DNA from: Acidisoma cellulosilyticum
GTDB taxonomy: Bacteria > Pseudomonadota > Alphaproteobacteria > Acetobacterales > Acetobacteraceae
DNA length: 64,000 bases
NCBI RefSeq assembly: GCF_020621385.1
Contig: NZ_JAESVA010000003.1
Span: forward strand, 698,359-762,358
Direction: 5' to 3'
The notes beneath the pieces are model-generated. The model was not told where the DNA came from. It worked only from the letters and a program-made list of their open reading frames with translations, and did no database searches. The position numbers and the translations under genes were made by a program. Positions 39,332 to 47,768 of the stretch are shown here, one piece after another; position 1 is the first letter of the stretch, and each line of letters begins with the position of its first letter.

Positions 39332-41474
39332 GCACCGCAAAAGCCGTCGCCAGTTCCTGCAACCGGTCCAGCCCATCGGCTGAGCCGAGGACAGCGGCGG
39401 TTTCCTGTTTCGACAATTGATCGATCGCCTTTTGCAGCGTGTCGGCCTCGGCGATTTTGGTGAGGCCGACCAGCAGCGGCACGTCGATCGGGTCCTGTCC
39501 CGGCCGGCGGGCCGGCGGCAGCATGGCGCGATGGGCAGCGAGCAGCGCCGCATCCCCCAATAGATGCCGGATGGCGCCCTGCATGGATGCGCCGGGAACA
39601 GACGGCGCCTCAGCCGCGCGCAGGCCGGCAGCGCTCCGCAATATGGCATTGGGCTGCCGTTCCTCGGGGATGCTCAGAAGGCCCATGCGCTGGAGGGCCA
39701 AACCCACGCCGCTGGAGGCCGTCAGCATGACCAGCGGCACGGCCAGCACGAGGCCGACCAGAACCGGCGTCATCCAGAGGAACAAAGCCGGGGAAACCGC
39801 ATAGGCGATGACGGCGAGCCCGATGCCGAAGGCCATGAAGCGCCAATATTGCCGCCAGACCAGGCGCAGCGGTGCGGCATCGCTGTCCCGCCGCTGGGCG
39901 TTCCAGCCGCTGTCGCGCCCGGCCAGGATCTGCATCACGCCTTCCGTCTGGATCAGCATGGCGACAGGGGCGACCAACCCGCCGATGAGCGTTTCGAGCA
40001 GCAGGCTGAGAAGCGCGCGGAGAGCGCCGCCCGAGCCACGGCGCATCGGCCCGTTCACCAGCAGCAGGATATAGGCAAAGAGCTTTGGTGCCAGCAGCAC
40101 GGCCATGGTGCCGATGAAGACCCATTTCGCGAGCACCGGATCGACCTGCGGCCAGCGCGGAAACAGCGACTTGGTGGCGCCGAAATATTGCGGCTGCACG
40201 AAGCGGGATTGCAGCGAGACCAGCACGCCGACGAGCAGGAAGCAGAGCCAGAGCGGCGAGGTGATATAGCTGCCGATGCCCATCAGCAGATGCAGCCGGC
40301 TGACCCAATGCAGGCCGCGCGTCGGCAGCACGCCCGCATGTTGCAGATTGCCCTGCGCCCATCGGCGGTCGCGGATGGCGACATCGGTCAGCGACGGCGG
40401 GCTTTCCTCGTAACTGCCGCCCAAGGCCGGGACCATATGGATGGCCCAGCCGCCGCGCCGCATCAGCGCGGCCTCGACAAAGTCATGGCTCAGAATAGCC
40501 CCGCCGAAGGGTTTGCGTCCCTTGAGGTGCGGCAATCCGGCCTGCTCCGCGAAAGCCTGGGTGCGGATGACGGCGTTATGGCCCCAGTAATTGCCTTCCG
40601 ACCCATGCCACCAGGCGATGCCCTGGGCGATGACCGGACCGTAAACGCGCCCGGCGAATTGCTGCATGCGGGCAAAGAGCGATGTGCCGCCCGCGATGAC
40701 CGGCAGCGTCTGGATGAGGCCGACACCGGGATGGGCTTCCATGGCGGCGGCCATGCGCAAGACGGTCTCACCCTCCATCAGGCTATCGGCGTCGAGCGTC
40801 AGCATCTGCGGATAGGCGCCACCGAAGCGCCGCACCCATTCCGCGATATTGCCGGCCTTGCGATCGGTATTCCTGGCCCGCCGCCGGTAGAACAGGCGCG
40901 GGGCGGCAGGCCCGATCTCCGCCCGAAAGGCGAGGAAGGCGGCTTCCTCCGCGATCCAGACATCGGGGTCCGTGGTGTCGCTGAGGATGAAGATGTCGAA
41001 ATGCTCGCTTTGGCCGGTGGCCGTGAGCGAGCCGTGGATCGCCTTCAGCCCGGCCATGACCCGCGCCGGTTCCTCGTTATAGGTCGGCATCAGCAGCGCC
41101 GTGCGGTCGCGGAGTGCGGGTAGCGGCCCGGTTTTAGCGATGCCGAGCCCGAGACCGCCGCCCGCGAGGCTCGCGCAAAATCCGCCGACCGCGCTCATGA
41201 AGGAGAGCGCGATCCAGGCGAACAGCACGACGAATAGAACGAGGATGAGGATACCGAGGACGCTTGGCCCATTGCCGTTGAAGACCCTGTACATCTCGGC
41301 GCCACCGCCGGCGGTCATGATGACGGCGCCGCCGATGACGAAGAGGCGACGGAGAAAGAGCCCGCGCGGCGCTGTGGTCGGGCGGCCGCTATGAGGCGGC
41401 GCCTGATGCAGGGACTGCACCGGCATCGCCAGCGGCGCTTCCGCGGGCAGGAAGCGGGGCTGGGTCATCGTCAC
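39312..41474 (-). CDS. opgH: Glucan glucosyltransferase OpgH (MdoH)
   Basis: Inner-membrane glycosyltransferase family 2 enzyme that makes the beta-glucan backbone of osmoregulated periplasmic glucans from UDP-glucose. 720 residues: N-terminal membrane segments (LFLRRLFVIGGAVIMTAGGG), the GT2 core with LLMPTYNEEPARVMAGL, MLTLDADSLMEGETVLRMAA, and RDRRWAQGNLQHAGV (QxxRW-like), then several C-terminal membrane spans. The start overlaps the opgG stop (ATGA), so the pair forms an operon. The 3' end overlaps parE. Confidence 0.95.
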   Translation of the reverse strand: MTMTQPRFLPAEAPLAMPVQSLHQAPPHSGRPTTAPRGLFLRRLFVIGGAVIMTAGGGAEMYRVFNGNGPSVLGILILVLFVVLFAWIALSFMSAVGGFCASLAGGGLGLGIAKTGPLPALRDRTALLMPTYNEEPARVMAGLKAIHGSLTATGQSEHFDIFILSDTTDPDVWIAEEAAFLAFRAEIGPAAPRLFYRRRARNTDRKAGNIAEWVRRFGGAYPQMLTLDADSLMEGETVLRMAAAMEAHPGVGLIQTLPVIAGGTSLFARMQQFAGRVYGPVIAQGIAWWHGSEGNYWGHNAVIRTQAFAEQAGLPHLKGRKPFGGAILSHDFVEAALMRRGGWAIHMVPALGGSYEESPPSLTDVAIRDRRWAQGNLQHAGVLPTRGLHWVSRLHLLMGIGSYITSPLWLCFLLVGVLVSLQSRFVQPQYFGATKSLFPRWPQVDPVLAKWVFIGTMAVLLAPKLFAYILLLVNGPMRRGSGGALRALLSLLLETLIGGLVAPVAMLIQTEGVMQILAGRDSGWNAQRRDSDAAPLRLVWRQYWRFMAFGIGLAVIAYAVSPALFLWMTPVLVGLVLAVPLVMLTASSGVGLALQRMGLLSIPEERQPNAILRSAAGLRAAEAPSVPGASMQGAIRHLLGDAALLAAHRAMLPPARRPGQDPIDVPLLVGLTKIAEADTLQKAIDQLSKQETAAVLGSADGLDRLQELATAFAVLSLGDG

Positions 41475-43027
41475 GGTGTCCAGCGATAGAGCCAGGTTTC
41501 GGAGAGCGGCGTTTGATCGTTCATCAGGATGCAGCTGAGTTCGGCCAGCTTGGCGTCACCGGCATTGAGCGTGAACATGATGCGATAGCCGCCCGTTGCC
41601 AGGTTGGGCTCGACCACCACAGCGTCGATCTTGCCGGCGCTGGTCGAAACCTGCGCATGCGGCTTCGCGTCCGGGGCCAAGGTTTTTACCGCGTCGCCGA
41701 CAATATCGAGAACGATTTCCAGCCCCTGGTGATCGTCGGAATTGCCGATGCGCGTATCGACGATGCGGCCGAGTTTCGTCGGTTGCGGATTATCCCAGCC
41801 CCAATGCATGCGGTAGGTGAAGCTGTATTCGCCCTTGGCCGACAGCTTGTCCTTGGGCCGCCAGAAGCTGACGATATTGTCGTTGACCTCATTCGGGCTG
41901 GGGATTTCGACCAAATCAACGGCACCTTGGCCCCAATCGCCGATCGGCTCGATCCACAGGCTGGGCCGCTTCTCATACTGCAACGCGACGTCCTGGTAAT
42001 CGAAGAAGCTGCGCTTGCGCTGCATCAGGCCGAAACCATGCGGATTGGCATCCGAAAAGGCGCTGAATTGCAGGGCTGTCGGGTCATTCAAGGGCCGCCA
42101 GATCTGCGTGCCCGAACCGGTCCACATAGACAGCCCCTCGGAATCATGGGCCGCCGGCCGCCAGTCATTCACTTTGTTACGATTATTGGCATCGAAATAG
42201 AACATGCCGGTGAGCGTCGCGATGCCGGGCTCGGTGATATCCACACGGGGAAAAATACTGCTTTCGACATCGAAAACGGTTTCCGCACCTGGCGTGATGG
42301 TGAATTTGAACGCGCCCGTGACGCTTTGGCTGTCGAGCAGGGCATGGACGACGAGGGAGTTTTGACCCGCCGTCGGCTTTTCCAGCCAGAAGGCGCTGAA
42401 ACGGGCGAATTCCTCGCCCTTCGGGTCGCCGGTGCCGATGGCCAGCCCGCGCGCGGACAGGCCGTAGACCTGACCCTTGGCGACGGCGCGGAAGTAGCTG
42501 GCGCCCAGAAAGACGCAGAATTCGTCGAAGACATTGGGCGTATTGATGGGGGTGAGGATGCGCAGGCCGGAATAGCCCAGCATATCCGGCACCTTCAGCT
42601 TGGGATTGTCATAGGTGAAGATATCCGGGCTGTAGGGGACGGGCGCGGCCTTGCCGTCCACCACCTCGAACATGTCGACCTTGGCGGGGTACAGAAAGCC
42701 GCGCGGAAAGAACTGGACCTGGAAGGGTAGATTGTCGGCCTTCCACAGCGCCTGATCCGGCCGATAGGTGACGGCGCGGAAATCATCGTAATTCATATGC
42801 GCGATGGCGCTGGGCAATGAGGTATTCGGCGCCTGATAGGGTTCGGTCGCCATCTTCTGCGCCAGCTGCCGGACGGAGGAACCGTCGAAAGGACCGGGCG
42901 CGGGCGCCGTATGTGGCGCAGACGCGGCGCGCCCCGGCTTGACGCCCAGGGCAGACAGCAGGGCGACACCGGTGACGCCCAGGCCAACCCGACCCAAATC
43001 CCGACGCAGCAATTCTCGACCCAGCAC
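41471..43027 (-). CDS. opgG: Periplasmic glucan biosynthesis protein OpgG/OpgD
   Basis: Works with OpgH to build or branch periplasmic glucans. The GTG at 43027 is chosen because AAAGGA lies 6 nt upstream; a TTG at 43075 is an alternative. It gives an N-terminus ELLRRDLGRVGLGVTGVALL with paired arginines, so export may be by Tat, as for OpgD. Core segments: FGSSVRQLAQ-type region, RFPRGFLYP-type FQVQFFPRGFLYPAKV, FCVFLGASYFRAVAKGQVYG, and the C-terminal immunoglobulin-like domain. About 518 residues. It is coupled to opgH. Whether it is OpgG or OpgD cannot be settled from sequence here. Confidence 0.92.
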   Translation of the reverse strand: MLGRELLRRDLGRVGLGVTGVALLSALGVKPGRAASAPHTAPAPGPFDGSSVRQLAQKMATEPYQAPNTSLPSAIAHMNYDDFRAVTYRPDQALWKADNLPFQVQFFPRGFLYPAKVDMFEVVDGKAAPVPYSPDIFTYDNPKLKVPDMLGYSGLRILTPINTPNVFDEFCVFLGASYFRAVAKGQVYGLSARGLAIGTGDPKGEEFARFSAFWLEKPTAGQNSLVVHALLDSQSVTGAFKFTITPGAETVFDVESSIFPRVDITEPGIATLTGMFYFDANNRNKVNDWRPAAHDSEGLSMWTGSGTQIWRPLNDPTALQFSAFSDANPHGFGLMQRKRSFFDYQDVALQYEKRPSLWIEPIGDWGQGAVDLVEIPSPNEVNDNIVSFWRPKDKLSAKGEYSFTYRMHWGWDNPQPTKLGRIVDTRIGNSDDHQGLEIVLDIVGDAVKTLAPDAKPHAQVSTSAGKIDAVVVEPNLATGGYRIMFTLNAGDAKLAELSCILMNDQTPLSETWLYRWTP

Positions 43028-43123
43028 TGGCAATCCTTTCGCGGTCAGACCATCCGCCTGGACGTGGTATCGCAATGCAGCATGGCAAGCGTAAGGCTGG
43101 GCGATGCAGGGTTTGTGGCGAAA

Positions 43124-43546
43124 TCAGGCCAGCGCTTCGCTGGGTATAAAAGCTGACGGGTCCGCCAATTCCTCTATGATGGGGCAACCCGGCCGGTCGC
43201 TTGTTTCGCAGGCATGGGCGAGGGAGCGGAGTGCCGCGCTCATCTCCGCGATCTCGCGGGCTTTGGCCTCCAGCGCGGCGGCGTGGGACAAGGCCAGCCT
43301 CTGCACTTCGGGCTTGGACCGGCTTTCATCCCGCCACAGCGCCAGCAGGTCTCGCATCTGTTGCACGGAAAAACCCAGGTTGCGGGCGCGTTTGAGGAAG
43401 CGCAGCGTCTGCACGTCCATCTCCCCATAGCGCCGATAGCCGGCAGCCGAACGGCCGGCCGGGGCGATGAGGGTCACTTTCTCATAATAGCGGATCATCT
43501 TGGCCGACACGCCCGATGCCGCTGCCGCTTCACCGATATTCATCAT
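43124..43546 (-). CDS. cueR: MerR-family regulator, CueR-like (Cu(I)-responsive)
   Basis: 140 residues from the ATG at 43546 (the next codon is also ATG). N-terminal HTH MNIGEAAAASGVSAKMIRYYE and wing, then the dimer helix, then a metal loop with two cysteines seven residues apart (ACETSDRPGCPII), the CueR signature. CueR-type proteins activate copper efflux genes through a long-spacer promoter. No copper ATPase, chaperone or oxidase is adjacent, so its target is elsewhere. It is divergent to the sulfotransferase gene. Confidence 0.85.
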   Translation of the reverse strand: MMNIGEAAAASGVSAKMIRYYEKVTLIAPAGRSAAGYRRYGEMDVQTLRFLKRARNLGFSVQQMRDLLALWRDESRSKPEVQRLALSHAAALEAKAREIAEMSAALRSLAHACETSDRPGCPIIEELADPSAFIPSEALA

Positions 43547-43674
43547 CCCCGTCAGGATAGGATTGCGGCCGATACCGGTCAACGCGCTGGGCCCTGGCCT
43601 GCCCAGACTGGTCGGTAGCCAGAGCGACGTTGTTAGGGCAAAGTCACGTTCTTGTGACGACCGGGCGGATTTCC

Positions 43675-44550
43675 ATGACAGACTGGTTTCAGCTTAACGC
43701 GCAATTGCGGGCCTTGGCCGAGCGGCAGATCTTTTTCGTCGGCGGTGCGCCGCGATCCGGCACGACCTGGCTACAGCAGATCATCGACCAGCATCCGCAG
43801 GCCTCCTGTCGCGGCGAGGGGCTGTTCGCCAAGGATTTTTTTCCGCTTTTCGACGACAGCATGGCGAAGCGGCGCCAATCCCTGGAGAACAAGAACAGGG
43901 AAGTTTTCAGCCACACCAAGGGCTATCCCTTGCCGGGCGCGGGCGACAGCCGCTTTCTGGCAGCGACCGCGATGCTGCTCGCCCTGCATCAGCAGGCGGA
44001 GGGCAAGGATTGCCTCGCCTATGGCGAGAAGACACCCGAAAACGTCTTCGCCTTTCCCGAGCTCAAGCAGCTTTTCCCGCGGGCGAAGTTGATTGCGATC
44101 ATCCGCGACCCGCGCGATCTGTTGACCTCCGCCTGGCATTTCTTTCAGAAGAAGAAAAAGTCGGATGATGAAGCAAAATTCGATTTCATTCGGATGGCTT
44201 TGCCATCGATCAATCATGGGATGAAGGTGACGCTTCACCTTGGCCAGACCGACCCGGCATCCTGCCGGATCGTGACTTATGAGCGGTTGCACCAGGATCC
44301 GGTGCCACCGATGGCGGCGATTTTTCGCTTTCTCGGATTGGACGCGACGGATGAAATCGTTGCAGCCTGTCTGGAGGCAACGCGTTTCGACAAGATGACC
44401 GGCGGCAGGCAGGCGGGTGACAGCGCCGACGGTTCCTTTCTCAGGAAAGGCGTCGTCGGCGATTGGCGGTCGACCCTTAGCCCCGCGATGAATGCGCTGA
44501 TCCTGCAGGAACTGGGCTGGGCTTTTCCGCATTTCGGATGGGTGGCCTAG
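43675..44550 (+). CDS. PAPS-dependent sulfotransferase family protein
   Basis: 291 residues from the ATG at 43675 (GGGCGGA upstream). The 5'-phosphosulfate loop is FFVGGAPRSGTTWLQQIIDQHP (about 20-41), and the 3'-phosphate region is LIAIIRDPRDLLTSAWHFFQKK. The C-terminal GDWRSTLSP region matches the late PAPS motif. It transfers sulfate to an unknown acceptor. The stop TAG lies inside the CTAG that begins the MITE-like element at 44547, so the natural C-terminus may have been changed by insertion. Confidence 0.87.
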   Translation: MTDWFQLNAQLRALAERQIFFVGGAPRSGTTWLQQIIDQHPQASCRGEGLFAKDFFPLFDDSMAKRRQSLENKNREVFSHTKGYPLPGAGDSRFLAATAMLLALHQQAEGKDCLAYGEKTPENVFAFPELKQLFPRAKLIAIIRDPRDLLTSAWHFFQKKKKSDDEAKFDFIRMALPSINHGMKVTLHLGQTDPASCRIVTYERLHQDPVPPMAAIFRFLGLDATDEIVAACLEATRFDKMTGGRQAGDSADGSFLRKGVVGDWRSTLSPAMNALILQELGWAFPHFGWVA

Positions 44551-44746
44551 AGTCCGTCAGGTTTAGGTGGAAACGCCAAAAAATCTGTCGTGCGCGGGCC
44601 TGGCCGGCCGCACCCCGACCCGCGCATCTACCCGACGCAGCAAGCAATCGGCCGGCTGGGCGCCGCGGCGGGTAGGTCCGGGGCGCGTAGCCCGCGCAAC
44701 AAGTGCGCGGATGACAAATTATCTATTAAAATCAGACAAACTCTAG
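44547..44746. mobile_element. MITE-like element carrying palindromic repeat copy 4
   Basis: A 200-bp element. Left end CTAGAGTCCGTCAGGTTTAG; right end, read on the other strand, CTAGAGTTTGTCTGATTTTA. The ends share CTAGAGT, GTC, G and TTT. Inside is a degenerate copy of the two-hairpin palindrome (TGCGCGGGCCTGG... to GCGCAACAAGTGCGCGGATG). No transposase is encoded. A closely related element with the same layout is at 57225-57395. The left CTAG supplies the sulfotransferase stop codon. The transposase family that would move it is not known. Confidence 0.65.
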
Positions 44747-44801
44747 AGCCTGTCCGGAAATGCTACTACGGCGGCGAGAAGCGCATTATCGAACAGGCTC
44801 T
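44745..44801. mobile_element. 57-bp fragment with inverted ends, possible IS remnant
   Basis: AGAGCCTGT (44745-44753) and ACAGGCTCT (44793-44801) are perfect 9-bp inverted ends around a 39-nt core. AGAGCCTGTCCGGAAA resembles the terminal repeats of IS5-group elements. It abuts the MITE at its left side. No transposase remains, so only a tiny remnant is claimed. Confidence 0.4.
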
Positions 44802-44845
44802 TTGAGAATTACCGCTGCCCCGACAAGCACCTGGATGATTGCTCA

Positions 44846-44882
44846 AGAAAAAGACCCAGGACGCGCGCGCATCCTGGGTCTT
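44846..44882 (-). terminator. Rho-independent terminator of the mini-gene transcript
   Basis: An 11-bp stem, AAGACCCAGGA (44851-44861) with TCCTGGGTCTT (44872-44882) and a CG-repeat loop. Read on the minus strand it is followed by TTTCTT, so it ends leftward transcripts from the mini-gene. Confidence 0.85.
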
Positions 44883-44922
44883 CAGCATTGTTGACGGCCG
44901 CTTGAGGGGGCCGGACGAGGAA

Positions 44923-44994
44923 TTAGACGGCCGCGGAAACTCCGGCGGCGATCATCCAGGTCATAACACCCTGCGGCATCACACAATGAGACAC
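44923..44994 (-). CDS. 23-residue mini-protein with a perfect Shine-Dalgarno
   Basis: GTG start at 44994, stop TAA at 44923. The predicted peptide begins MSHCVMPQGVMTWM and ends IAAGVSAAV, mildly hydrophobic. The ribosome site AAAGGAGGTGATCC (45009-44996) pairs with all of the 16S rRNA 3' tail, with 7 nt between AGGAGG and GTG, the best spacing. A strong terminator follows 40 nt after the stop. The unit could be the last gene of a transcript with the secreted protein gene upstream (stop at 45075), or separate. No family is recognised. A regulatory RNA role instead of, or beside, the peptide is possible. Confidence 0.55.
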   Translation of the reverse strand: MSHCVMPQGVMTWMIAAGVSAAV

Positions 44995-45074
44995 TGGATC
45001 ACCTCCTTTCAGTTGGTTTCGACTAAAAGCAATTTGTCACCGGCTTTCGCGTCGATGCAACATAAATCGTGTGG

Positions 45075-45683
45075 TCAAAAATCCATCGTCAAAGCGGCAA
45101 GGAAATTATTGCCGCTGATCGCACTGTCCATGGTGTAGGCAAGACCTTGCTCGGTCAGGCTGGCGATCAGTTTGACGCGATCCCGTTCCATCAGGCGGTA
45201 GTGCAGCGTGACATCGACATCATATTGCCCTGCACGGCTGGTCGGCGGCGGCGCCAGCGCCGGGTCCTGTACCAGAACCACGGGAATGCCGGCGGTATCC
45301 GTGGGACAGCCGACCAGGCCGTGTTCCAGGGTCATCGGCGGGCCGGACATGACGGCCGGGTTCACGCTGACACCCGCGCGGATGCAAAGCGCCGGATCGG
45401 TCACGTCCTGCGGATGTGCGAGGGAGACCGCGACCATCACCGGCTGCGCGTCAGGCTTGGCTATGAAGGGAATGCCGGCCTCGGCCGACAGGGCGGCCAG
45501 CATGGCCAGGGCCTTGCTGTTATCTGCCGACGTCACTTTGAAGACCTTGACGGCATCAATGGTGACTTGGGCCGGCGATCCATAGCCGAGGGTCTGCGCG
45601 ACGGCGCCGACACTCGGTAAGATCACCAGGGCGCCTAGGATCGCTATTTGCCGGAAGGCTCGTCCAAATCGGGGCCAGAACAT
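45075..45683 (-). CDS. Secreted protein of unknown function
   Basis: 202 residues from the ATG at 45683, supported by GGAG 5 nt upstream; a TTG at 45710 is the longer option. Signal peptide FRQIAILGALVILPSVGAVA with likely cleavage after AVA-QT. The mature part has two cysteines (ALCIRAG and GLVGCPTDT) that could form a disulfide and shows strand-rich stretches (YDVDVTLHYRLMERDRVKLI). No family is recognised. It is monocistronic or shares a transcript with the mini-gene 80 nt downstream. Confidence 0.65.
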   Translation of the reverse strand: MFWPRFGRAFRQIAILGALVILPSVGAVAQTLGYGSPAQVTIDAVKVFKVTSADNSKALAMLAALSAEAGIPFIAKPDAQPVMVAVSLAHPQDVTDPALCIRAGVSVNPAVMSGPPMTLEHGLVGCPTDTAGIPVVLVQDPALAPPPTSRAGQYDVDVTLHYRLMERDRVKLIASLTEQGLAYTMDSAISGNNFLAALTMDF

Positions 45684-45843
45684 GGCAGCTCCAACACAAT
45701 TTTGCCTCAATTGCGCCCTGGTGCCTTATTCTAACCATGAATTGCAATTCCAAAGTTGCGGAATTGATGATCTACTTGCGAAGGCTTCCTCAAGCCTTTG
45801 AAACTGCTAAGTTAATGTTTATAAACTTTTGTTGCGGTGCAGT

Positions 45844-46590
45844 ATGACAGATGAGAGCAAGGCCCTGGCGGAGCGGTTACTGGCCGCAAGGGCAAAAAGC
45901 GAAGCCATAGACCTAAGTCCGGCGGAGAGGCCGATGACCGAGGCGGAAGGCTATGCCGTTCAGGTCGAGGTGACCTCCGTCCTGGGTGAGATCGGCGGTT
46001 GGAAGGTCGGCGCGCCCGGCCCGGATGCGCCGCCCTCCTGCGCGCCGCTGCCAGCGGCGGGCATTCTGCCGTCCGGCACGGCGCTGGACGCGCGCTTTTC
46101 GGATCGCCTGGTCGAGGCCGAAATCGCTTTCATGCTGGCCGCCGACCTGCCGCCGCGTGACGCGCCCTATTCCCGTGCCGAGGTGATCGCGGCGATCGGC
46201 AGCTGCCACTCCGTCATCGAAATCGTGCAATGGCGCATCCGCGATTACGCGACGGCCACAAACCCGGTGAAGCTCGCCGACAGCACCGGCAATGGCGCGC
46301 TGATCGTGGGTGACGCGATCGAAGGCTGGCAGGCTATCGATTTTCCCAATCTCACCGTGACGCAGGATGTCGAGGGCGAGGCGCCGAAGCTGGGTAAGGG
46401 CAATCCGGGCGGCGATATGATCCGCCTGATTGCTTGGCTGGCCGATGTCGGGACGGTCTGGGCCGGTGGTCTGAAGGCCGGGCAGATCGTCACCTGCGGG
46501 TCCTGGACCGGTTGCCTGCCCGCGCCGGCCGGTGCCGGCGTGAGCGTGACATTTGCGGGGCAGACGCCGGTCAGGACAAGCTTCGCTTGA
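45844..46590 (+). CDS. 2-keto-4-pentenoate hydratase-like protein
   Basis: 248 residues from the ATG at 45844. The segments GGWKVGAPGPDAPPSCAPL, DRLVEAEIAFMLAADLPPR (metal-binding E-x-E) and LADSTGNGALIVGDAI fit the hydratase/decarboxylase group (MhpD/HpcG) of the fumarylacetoacetate hydrolase superfamily. These add water to 2-keto-4-enoic acids in aromatic ring breakdown. No ring-cleavage genes are adjacent, so the real substrate is open. An AT-rich promoter-like region (TTAATGTTTATAAAC) precedes it. Confidence 0.82.
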   Translation: MTDESKALAERLLAARAKSEAIDLSPAERPMTEAEGYAVQVEVTSVLGEIGGWKVGAPGPDAPPSCAPLPAAGILPSGTALDARFSDRLVEAEIAFMLAADLPPRDAPYSRAEVIAAIGSCHSVIEIVQWRIRDYATATNPVKLADSTGNGALIVGDAIEGWQAIDFPNLTVTQDVEGEAPKLGKGNPGGDMIRLIAWLADVGTVWAGGLKAGQIVTCGSWTGCLPAPAGAGVSVTFAGQTPVRTSFA

Positions 46591-46656
46591 GATAGGCTTC
46601 ACGGCGGCTGCTATCATCCCCATCTTCCAGCGGTACGTCAGACACGGAGAGAAAAA

Positions 46657-47526
46657 ATGGCAGCGGCCAATGCCCGCGACGCGGGTGATTTCACGATCGG
46701 CGGCGATCTGACCGTCACCCGCCTCGGTTTCGGAGCTATGCGCATCACCGGCCGCGGCATCTGGGATCAGCCGGCCGATATCCCCGAGGCGAAACGCACG
46801 CTGGCGATGCTCAGCGACCTCGGCATCGATTTCATCGATACCGCCGATAGCTACGGCCCTTACGTCAGCGAGGATCTGATCGCCGAGGTGCTGGCGCCGT
46901 ATAAGGGCATGACCATCGCCACCAAGGGTGGGTTGACCCGGCATGGTCCCGATATCTGGATGCCGGTCGGGCGGCCGGAATACCTGCGCCAATGCGTGTT
47001 GATGAGCCTGCGCCGCCTGAAGCTGGAGCGGATCGATCTGTGGCAGTTGCATCGGGTCGATCCGAAAGTACCGGCGGAGGAGCAGTTCGGCGTTATCGAG
47101 GCCATGCAGAAGGAGGGGCTGATCCGTCATGTCGGCCTGAGCGAGGTTTCGGTCGAGCAGATCGAGGCCGCGCAGAAGCATTTCCCGGTCGTCACCGTGC
47201 AAAATCAGTACAACCTCGTGAACCGCAAAAGCGAGGCTGTGCTGGATTACTGCGAGGCCAAGGGTATCGGCTTCATTCCCTGGGCGCCGCTGGCCTCCGG
47301 CAGCCTTGCCAAGCCAGGCTCGGTTCTCACCAAAATCGCGGAAAAACTCGGCACGGGTCCAAGCCAGGTGGCGCTGGCCTGGGTGCTGAAACGCTCACCG
47401 GTGATGCTGCCGATCCCGGGCACCGGCAGCACGGCGCATCTGGCCGAGAATGTGGCCGGCGCTTCGATCCATCTCAGCGACGAGGATTTCGCCGCGCTGG
47501 ACGCGCAGGGCAAGGCGGAAGCCTGA
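46657..47526 (+). CDS. Aldo/keto reductase
   Basis: 289 residues, TIM-barrel NADPH-dependent oxidoreductase. Tetrad residues are visible: D and Y in [19 protein letters not shown] in [11 protein letters not shown] and H in [11 protein letters not shown]. The cofactor-binding segment is in [17 protein letters not shown]. Ribosome site GGAGAG precedes the ATG. It resembles broad-range bacterial AKRs (YajO/Tas-like); the substrate is unknown. It follows the hydratase by 66 nt and may be co-transcribed. A hairpin terminator lies 40 nt past the stop. Confidence 0.88.
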   Translation: MAAANARDAGDFTIGGDLTVTRLGFGAMRITGRGIWDQPADIPEAKRTLAMLSDLGIDFIDTADSYGPYVSEDLIAEVLAPYKGMTIATKGGLTRHGPDIWMPVGRPEYLRQCVLMSLRRLKLERIDLWQLHRVDPKVPAEEQFGVIEAMQKEGLIRHVGLSEVSVEQIEAAQKHFPVVTVQNQYNLVNRKSEAVLDYCEAKGIGFIPWAPLASGSLAKPGSVLTKIAEKLGTGPSQVALAWVLKRSPVMLPIPGTGSTAHLAENVAGASIHLSDEDFAALDAQGKAEA

Positions 47527-47567
47527 CAGCGGTGCCGGGACAAGGCGTGAATGATCGAAAATTTTTT

Positions 47568-47591
47568 GGTTCTTTTTTATAAAAAAGAACC
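47568..47591. terminator. AT-rich hairpin terminator after the aldo/keto reductase
   Basis: GGTTCTTTTTT (47568-47578), AT, AAAAAAGAACC (47581-47591): an 11-bp perfect stem with T-runs on both sides, so it can stop transcripts from either direction. Confidence 0.75.
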
Positions 47592-47768
47592 ACCTGCCTT
47601 CGGCGGATCCGCATGAGCGAGACAATACAACAAAGCCAGGCGTCCCTCGTCCAGGCCGCGGTTCCGCCGCGCTGCTGCAAATGGCCTTTGCCCGTCCGAT
47701 AGGTTTATTGCGTGGATCGACCCGTTGGTGCAGGTTGCCATCATAAAAACGGCCGTTAAGAGCCTGTC

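Larger units (their letters stand above)
44551..44922. other. 372-bp region without ordinary genes
   Basis: Holds, from left to right, the body of the MITE-like element, the small IS-like fragment, a short unassigned stretch (44802-44850), the minus-strand terminator of the mini-gene (44846-44882) and 40 nt of its 3' untranslated region. A 99-codon plus-strand open frame over this area was judged spurious. Confidence 0.6.

Noticed and set aside
43643..43658. GTCAC-GTTCTT-GTGAC inverted repeat between cueR and the sulfotransferase as the CueR site
   Set aside because: Arms are only 5 bp and do not resemble the longer dyad with a 19-20-nt spacer promoter used by CueR.
44996..45009. Sequence identical to the 3' end of 16S rRNA on the plus strand
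   Set aside because: Only 14 nt match; no other rRNA sequence is around. It is better explained as the complement of a perfect Shine-Dalgarno on the minus strand.
44839..45138. 99-codon plus-strand open frame
   Set aside because: No ribosome site or family; it covers the antisense side of a terminator, a strong minus-strand ribosome site and the mini-gene.
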